DNA of 64,000 nt from Capnocytophaga leadbetteri (GTDB taxonomy: Bacteria > Bacteroidota > Bacteroidia > Flavobacteriales > Flavobacteriaceae): assembly GCF_003054025.1 (NCBI RefSeq), contig NZ_QBKG01000001.1, positions 434,001 through 498,000 of the forward strand. The letters are read 5' to 3'. Shown here piece by piece: positions 59,759 through 64,000 of this stretch (positions within the stretch are counted from its first letter, which is position 1; each line of letters starts with the position of its first letter). A program made the translations under genes and the position numbers. The notes under the pieces were generated by a model. That model was given only the letters and a program-made list of their open reading frames with translations. It searched no databases and was not told the origin of the DNA.

Positions 59759-60711
59759 TGAAAACGCTTAATGTATGTCCGTGCACCCTGTCAGAGGGCT
59801 ATCACAGCTATTCGCCTGAGGCTTTACAACGCTTATTTGGGGGCGAAAAGGTGTCGCCACAGCTGTCGTTTTCACTCAAAACTCCTAAGGGGAAGGGCAT
59901 ACCGGCATCGCTTTCTATTTCAGGTTATCAAGAAAAGTATGGTTTGCGCTTGCAGGGCAATACTCTAGTGCTAAACGAGCAGGAGGGGCGCAGTACTCAT
60001 ATATTAAAGCCTATTAGCGAAATGCCCAAAAACGAAGCTTTTGCTCCTGCTAATGAGCACCTAACTATGCAGATAGCCCAGCAGGTTTTTGGTATAGAGA
60101 CAGCCGAGAGTGCTCTTGTTTTCTTTGCTGACGGCACACCTGCTTACCTTACTAAGCGCTTTGATGTAGCCCCTAATGGCCAGAGATATGCAGTTGAAGA
60201 CTTTGCTTCGCTACTTGGCAAAACGCCTCAAACACACGGCACAGATTATAAGTACACAGGTGCTTATTCAGACCTTTTTGCGGTGCTGAAACAGTATGCC
60301 ACCGACTGGCAGACCGAAAGTCAGAAACTTTTTGCACTTATCCTTTTCAATTATCTATTCTCTAATGGCGATGCACATCTGAAGAACTTTTCGCTCATAG
60401 CGCGCCAACAAGGACAGTTTACGCTATCACCTGCTTACGACTTGCTTAACACCGCACTTCACATAGAAGACCCTCCTTTTGCTCTCAAAGACGGACTTTA
60501 TCCGGCAGCACAAGGGAAGTTAATACAGCAGTTTTATCAGTTAGGCGAAAAAGTAGGCTTAGCAGCTACTACTGTCAGTGCCCTTATTAGCAAACTTACC
60601 TCACAAAGTGAACAAGTGCTTAGCCTTGTAGCCCGCTCATTCTTAAGCGAGCGCCTCAAGCGTAGCTATATACAGTATTACCAGCGCAGGGTTAAGAAAT
60701 TAGCAAATTGA
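59758..60711 (+). CDS. HipT-like serine/threonine kinase toxin
   Basis: 317 residues. Gly-rich loop with SLSISGYQEKYGL (Ser53 and Ser55 in the SIS motif, the site autophosphorylated in E. coli HipT), ATP-binding Lys in HILKPI (84), AYLTKRFDV, the catalytic loop SNGDAHLKN (204-210) and the metal motif PAYDLLNT. All kinase motifs are present, so the enzyme should be active. HipT/HipA kinases phosphorylate aminoacyl-tRNA synthetases (tryptophanyl- for HipT). The last codons (KLAN, stop) lie inside an octamer repeat array. Confidence 0.87.
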   Translation: MKTLNVCPCTLSEGYHSYSPEALQRLFGGEKVSPQLSFSLKTPKGKGIPASLSISGYQEKYGLRLQGNTLVLNEQEGRSTHILKPISEMPKNEAFAPANEHLTMQIAQQVFGIETAESALVFFADGTPAYLTKRFDVAPNGQRYAVEDFASLLGKTPQTHGTDYKYTGAYSDLFAVLKQYATDWQTESQKLFALILFNYLFSNGDAHLKNFSLIARQQGQFTLSPAYDLLNTALHIEDPPFALKDGLYPAAQGKLIQQFYQLGEKVGLAATTVSALISKLTSQSEQVLSLVARSFLSERLKRSYIQYYQRRVKKLAN

Positions 60712-60760
60712 CAAATTGACAAATTAGCAAATTGACAAATTGGCAAATCGACAAATCGAC
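60697..60760. repeat. Octamer tandem array, 8 units
   Basis: Eight in-phase 8-base units (aaattagc, aaattgac x2, aaattagc, aaattgac, aaattggc, aaatcgac x2), 64 bases, beginning inside the last codons of the hipT-like gene. Confidence 0.9.
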
Positions 60761-60807
60761 TTTGGCACAGATTTAGATAGGTATTCATAAAATAAGAATT
60801 TATTACG

Positions 60808-61629
60808 ATGAAAAAAGCACTTCTTATATTATTAGGCGCATTATCCTCAGCGGCGTGGTCGCAAGAGGTAGGAGCTGCCGGACGCTTGCTGCAAAACGAA
60901 TATCAACAGCAGCGACAAGCCCGTAGTGTGATAGGGCGTGGCGGCATATCAGTAAACATTGATTGGGATTACGACTATAACCGAGGGTATGCCGAAGTAT
61001 TTATACGTATCCCTGAGCGTGGTCGCTATACGGTCAGTATAGGCGAACAAGAGATTACCAATGCCAATGGTATGTATCGCTTTTTCGACCTTGCGGCGGT
61101 ATCTCAACCGTTGAGCATTTGGCAAGGGCGTAATCTTATTTATCGTGTAACTATCAATCCTCGCGACAATACCCGTATGGTGATGGACTTTTTCTCCCGA
61201 CAAGGGCTTTACCTTTTAGACGAGATAAACCTGTCTAACAACCAGCCCTCTTATCACGGCAGTCAGTGGAATGATGTGTGGAATCGCGCTTATGGGCAAG
61301 CACCTGCTTATCCGCACGGAGGCTATCAACCGATGCCCCCAATGCCGGCAAGCGAGTTCGATAAGTTTGCCAAAATGTATAAAAAACAATCTTTTGATGA
61401 TGATAAGCTCTCTTTTTTCCGTGCGCAGAAAAATATGCTGATGCTCTCAACAGAACAGGTAGCCCAATTAGTGAAACCATTAGCATTTGGCGATAACAAG
61501 CTCGCTTTGGCTAAAGAGGCATACAGCCGTGTGGTAGATCCTCAGAACTACTATTTGCTGTTAGATAGTTTCACTTTCTTGTCAGAAAAAGAAGAATTTA
61601 AGAACTTCTTATCAGAAGTACAGCGATAG
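60808..61629 (+). CDS. Exported DUF4476-domain protein
   Basis: 273 residues with a signal peptide (MKKALLILLGALSSAAWSQ), a beta-rich segment (about 45-120; RGRYTVSIGEQEITNANG), a Pro/Gln-rich linker and a C-terminal DUF4476 helical domain (about 180-270: FDKFAKMYKKQSFDDDKL, LSTEQVAQLVKPLAFGDNKL). DUF4476 proteins are common exported proteins in Bacteroidota without known function. Confidence 0.82.
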   Translation: MKKALLILLGALSSAAWSQEVGAAGRLLQNEYQQQRQARSVIGRGGISVNIDWDYDYNRGYAEVFIRIPERGRYTVSIGEQEITNANGMYRFFDLAAVSQPLSIWQGRNLIYRVTINPRDNTRMVMDFFSRQGLYLLDEINLSNNQPSYHGSQWNDVWNRAYGQAPAYPHGGYQPMPPMPASEFDKFAKMYKKQSFDDDKLSFFRAQKNMLMLSTEQVAQLVKPLAFGDNKLALAKEAYSRVVDPQNYYLLLDSFTFLSEKEEFKNFLSEVQR

Positions 61630-61691
61630 AGTATTTATAGCAGTATAATAAAAAACTATCGTTTTTATAGGCGAAATACAATTAAAGTTTG

Positions 61692-61699
61692 TAATTTTG
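61692..61699 (+). promoter_or_regulatory. Predicted -7 box of trxA
   Basis: TAATTTTG, 40 bases before the ATG at 61739; it lies upstream of the chosen start and within the rejected longer reading frame. Confidence 0.5.
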
Positions 61700-61738
61700 C
61701 CCCAGAATTTAAATAAAACACAAAAATATATTTTAAAG

Positions 61739-62056
61739 ATGGCATTAGAAATAACAGATGGAAATTTTGAAGAGTTGGTGCTAAAAAGCAGCCAACCAGT
61801 ATTAGTAGATTTTTGGGCAGTATGGTGCGGACCTTGCCGTATGTTAGGCCCTGTAATAGAAGAAATTGCTAAAGAATACGAAGGTAAAGTAGTAGTAGGT
61901 AAGCTAGATGTAGATAATAACCAAGACTTCGCAGGTAAGTATGGTATCCGCAATATCCCTACTGTATTAGTATTCAAAGATGGTGAAGTAGTAGGCAGAC
62001 AAGTAGGCGTAGCTCCTAAAAAGACCTACACCGATGCATTAGACTCTTTATTGTAG
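61739..62056 (+). CDS. trxA: Thioredoxin
   Basis: From ATG 61739 the protein has 105 residues, the standard thioredoxin length. Active site WCGPC in VDFWAVWCGPCRMLGP (near residue 30) and the cis-Pro in IRNIPTVLVFKDG. It reduces protein disulfides and supplies electrons to Tpx, encoded at 7193-7690. Followed by a strong terminator. Confidence 0.95.
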   Translation: MALEITDGNFEELVLKSSQPVLVDFWAVWCGPCRMLGPVIEEIAKEYEGKVVVGKLDVDNNQDFAGKYGIRNIPTVLVFKDGEVVGRQVGVAPKKTYTDALDSLL

Positions 62057-62079
62057 TTAATTGCCTGTCGTACACAACC

Positions 62080-62124
62080 AAAAAAGGCTATCAACAACTA
62101 ATTTAATTGTTGATAGCCTTTTTT
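62080..62124. terminator. Bidirectional terminator between trxA and the HIT gene
   Basis: A perfect 18-base stem (62080-62097 with 62107-62124), with the outer six pairs A-T, and a 9-base loop, between convergent genes. Confidence 0.9.
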
Positions 62125-62145
62125 GTATTCAGCTTAGGCAGTAAG

Positions 62146-62532
62146 CTATAATGCTTTGCGCACTTTCTCAGAGAGTTCTTTAAACTCTTCATCAGTAAGT
62201 TTTACTTTGTGTTGGAAGGTCATTTCCTTCATTTCGCTGATAGGGATAAGGTGTACATGCACATGGGGTACTTCTAAGCCTACTACAGCTACTCCTATGC
62301 GCTCGCAGGGTACCACTTTCTCAAGGGCTTTAGCTACCCGTTTAGAGAAAGTCATTAGGCGCAAATAGTGGTCATCGTCCATATCAAAGATATAGCTGAT
62401 TTCCTGCTTAGGCACACATAGGGTATGCCCTTTAGCATTAGGGTTAATATCAAAGAAGGCGATAAACTCATCGTCTTCAGCTACCTTATAACAAGGTATC
62501 TCCCCGTTGATTATTTTGGTAAATACGCTCAT
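62146..62532 (-). CDS. HIT-family (HINT-like) nucleotide-binding protein
   Basis: 128 residues, MSVFTKIINGEIPCYKVAED onward, with AFFDINPNAKGHTLCVP and the histidine triad VPHVHVHLIP near 88. HINT proteins hydrolyse AMP-lysine or adenosine phosphoramidates. It is 23 bases after greA on the same strand, a frequent flavobacterial pair. Confidence 0.93.
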   Translation of the reverse strand: MSVFTKIINGEIPCYKVAEDDEFIAFFDINPNAKGHTLCVPKQEISYIFDMDDDHYLRLMTFSKRVAKALEKVVPCERIGVAVVGLEVPHVHVHLIPISEMKEMTFQHKVKLTDEEFKELSEKVRKAL

Positions 62533-62555
62533 ATTAGTTAGTTATTTAGTTGTTA

Positions 62556-63029
62556 TTATCTGGTTATTTCTAGTACTTCCATTTTTAGGGTGCCGTTAGG
62601 TACTTTTATCTCGGCTATTTCGCCTACTGATTTCCCTAACAGACCTTTACCGATAGGTGAACTTACTGATATTTTGCCCGCCTTAAGGTCAGCTTCACTT
62701 TCAGCCACGAGGGTGTAAGTAAGTTGCATATTGTTAGCCAAGTTTTTAAGTTTAACGGTAGAGAGTACTAACACTTTACTTACATCTAACTGCGATTCGT
62801 CTATGATACGAGCATTAGCTACAAGCTTTTCAAGTTTAGCTATTTTCATTTCCAACAGACCTTGGGCTTCTTTAGCAGCATCGTACTCAGCATTTTCCGA
62901 TAGGTCACCTTTATCGCGAGCTTCGGCTATTGCTTGCGAAGCGCGAGGGCGTTCTACATCTTTCAACTGATTAAGCTCATCGCGTAGCTTTTTCATTCCT
63001 TCAGCGGTGTAATATGATACTTTTTCCAT
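62556..63029 (-). CDS. greA: Transcription elongation factor GreA
   Basis: 157 residues. Coiled-coil N-terminus with the tip acidic residues (ERPRASQAIAEARDKGDLSENAEYDAAKEAQ, read as DLSENAEYDAAK) and the C-terminal FKBP-like domain with SPIGKGLLGKSVGEIAEI. GreA rescues backtracked RNA polymerase by stimulating transcript cleavage. The leader holds a terminator-like hairpin directly after the promoter. HIT gene downstream in the same operon. Confidence 0.95.
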   Translation of the reverse strand: MEKVSYYTAEGMKKLRDELNQLKDVERPRASQAIAEARDKGDLSENAEYDAAKEAQGLLEMKIAKLEKLVANARIIDESQLDVSKVLVLSTVKLKNLANNMQLTYTLVAESEADLKAGKISVSSPIGKGLLGKSVGEIAEIKVPNGTLKMEVLEITR

Positions 63030-63036
63030 TTTTCTT

Positions 63037-63092
63037 ACTTGTGTTTTGATTAAAAAAATAAAAAAATCCTCACAAGTCTGTACTGAGGATTT
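63037..63092 (-). promoter_or_regulatory. greA leader: terminator-like hairpin with competing pairing
   Basis: On the minus strand, directly after the promoter, a 9-base stem aaatcctca / tgaggattt (63084-63092 with 63064-63072; 11-base loop) is followed by a T-rich tract (TTTTATTTTTTT). A 7-base segment of its loop and right arm (acttgtg, 63071-63077) is fully complementary to cacaagt (63037-63043), located 8-14 bases before the ATG. The layout resembles an attenuator; E. coli greA also has a leader terminator. Confidence 0.6.
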
Positions 63093-63099
63093 CTGCGGG

Positions 63100-63107
63100 C
63101 AAAGGTA
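63100..63107 (-). promoter_or_regulatory. Predicted -7 box of greA
   Basis: TACCTTTG on the minus strand. Transcription would begin around 63092, at the foot of the leader hairpin. Confidence 0.65.
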
Positions 63108-63244
63108 ATACTTTTTTTTGAAATAGCAAAATTCTGATAATTAGTAAATTCCTCGTTAGCAATTAATCAATAAAAAATTTGCATATTTCAGTTTTTTTTA
63201 GAAAACTTTGCCCCTTAATTAGTCAGATACATTTACTAATATCT

Positions 63245-64000
63245 ATGAAGTTAAAATTTACAATTGTTTTATGCTTTTTATTTGCCTCTATAGGCAATCT
63301 TTTCGCCCAAAACCTCGAAGTATCAGGGGTTGTAAAAGATGACAAGGGCGAGCCCTTATTGGGCGTTTTCGTACTCATCAAGGGTACTCAGCGCGGTGCT
63401 TCTACTGATTTAGATGGGCATTACACACTACACACTAAGGTAGGCGATGTATTGTTGTTTTCTTTCCTCGGAATGAAATCAGTAGAAAAGAAAGTAACCG
63501 CTAATTCTAAGCTGCTTAATGTTACTATGGTAGAGGATGTACAAGAGTTAGAGGGTACCGTAGTAATGGGCTATAGTGGCAAGAAAGTCGCTAGCCGTAC
63601 GGTGGCATCAGTAGCCACAGTACAAGGTAAAGAAATAGCTGATATACCAGGAGGTAATGTCATAGATGCCTTGCAAGGTAAGGTAGCGGGTATGGTGGTA
63701 ACTACTGATTCGGGTACTCCAGGTAGTGCTTCATCAGTACTTATTCACGGTTTCAACTCTTTTGCCTCGATGTTAGAAAGTAAAGATCAACAACTTAAAG
63801 CTAATAGCCCTCTTTATATAGTAGATGGGGTGCCTGTGGATAGCAGTGTAATGACCATACTTAATCCTGCAGATTTTGAGAGCGTAAGCATACTAAAAGA
63901 TGCAGCTTCAACCTCTATTTATGGGGCGCGTGCTGCCAATGGGGTTATACTTATCACTACCAAAAGAGGAAAACGCAATGAGCGTACTAATATTACTATC
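63245..64000 (+). CDS. SusC/RagA-family TonB-linked receptor, N-terminal part (runs off the window)
   Basis: ATG 63245 opens 252 codons to the window edge. Signal peptide (MKLKFTIVLCFLFASIGNLFAQ), carboxypeptidase-like regulatory domain (LEVSGVVKDDKGEPLLGVFV), TonB-box-like region VQELEGTVVMGYSGKK, and a plug with SPLYIVDGVPVDSSVMT, NPADFESVSILKDAASTSIY and GARAANGVILITTKRG. This is the start of a SusC-type transporter, so a susD gene is expected beyond the window. A degenerate -7 box (aaactttg) stands at 63203-63210. Confidence 0.92.
   Translation, partial: MKLKFTIVLCFLFASIGNLFAQNLEVSGVVKDDKGEPLLGVFVLIKGTQRGASTDLDGHYTLHTKVGDVLLFSFLGMKSVEKKVTANSKLLNVTMVEDVQELEGTVVMGYSGKKVASRTVASVATVQGKEIADIPGGNVIDALQGKVAGMVVTTDSGTPGSASSVLIHGFNSFASMLESKDQQLKANSPLYIVDGVPVDSSVMTILNPADFESVSILKDAASTSIYGARAANGVILITTKRGKRNERTNITI

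Noticed and set aside
63049-63107. The greA leader hairpin as the terminator of an upstream gene
   Set aside because: The only gene upstream on that strand would begin beyond 63245, where the SusC-type gene is on the plus strand; the hairpin lies between the greA promoter and greA itself.

Overview
The window is chromosomal DNA of a member of the Bacteroidota, class Flavobacteriia. Capnocytophaga is my best genus guess from the gene content and protein style, but nothing here proves it. Supporting signs are the gliding gene gldH next to ricT, SusC/SusD pairs with a hybrid two-component regulator, the DUF3276, DUF4476 and GIN families, AT-rich spacers, no convincing Shine-Dalgarno sites, and about twenty sites matching the Bacteroidota -7 promoter box TAnnTTTG roughly 20-50 bases before starts. 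I see no rRNA, tRNA, CRISPR array or prophage.

Layout. 1-126: start of pncB (minus strand). 249-4597: a scrambled block holding an intact class III aminotransferase, a WG-repeat protein and a GIN-domain protein, plus broken copies of all three and an IS5-type transposase remnant. 4619-7690: ftsK and tpx. 8099-18053: a TolC/MacA/MacB-type efflux operon ending in a LytS-type kinase; its ATPase and permease genes are separated by a 4-kb AT-rich block of small secreted and immunity-like genes (YARHG, SMI1/KNR4, SH3b, unknowns, one gene broken by a nonsense codon). 18067-22001: lemA, DUF3137 and three small genes on the minus strand. 22244-35438: a polysaccharide-utilisation locus: susC, susD, a surface lipoprotein, a hybrid two-component regulator, a GH31 enzyme and a DUF4874/DUF4832 lipoprotein.

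35681-46803: housekeeping genes: a bifunctional PBP, gldH, ricT, DUF3276, xerC/D, a DoxX/BT_3928-type protein, rpmA-rplU, a RelE-type toxin-antitoxin pair, and cydBA. 47303-53623: a lipoprotein gene, gyrB, another lipoprotein gene, hemC, a dimethylarginine-hydrolase-like gene and hemA. 53722-56694: an L,D-transpeptidase and a TonB-dependent receptor (minus strand). 56969-62056: topA, a HipS-HipT-like kinase pair with no hipB, DUF4476 and trxA. 62146-63029: a HIT protein and greA (minus). 63245 to the end: the start of another SusC-type receptor.

The most unusual content is between the genes. A short hairpin element occurs three times and shows a compensatory base-pair change. A roughly 100-base repeat occurs in three divergent promoter regions, one copy carrying that hairpin as if inserted. 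Arrays with a strict 8-base period (core AAATTRGC) occur at seven or more sites, alongside 7-base and G-rich 9-base arrays. The greA leader contains a terminator directly after its promoter plus a competing pairing, which looks like an attenuator.
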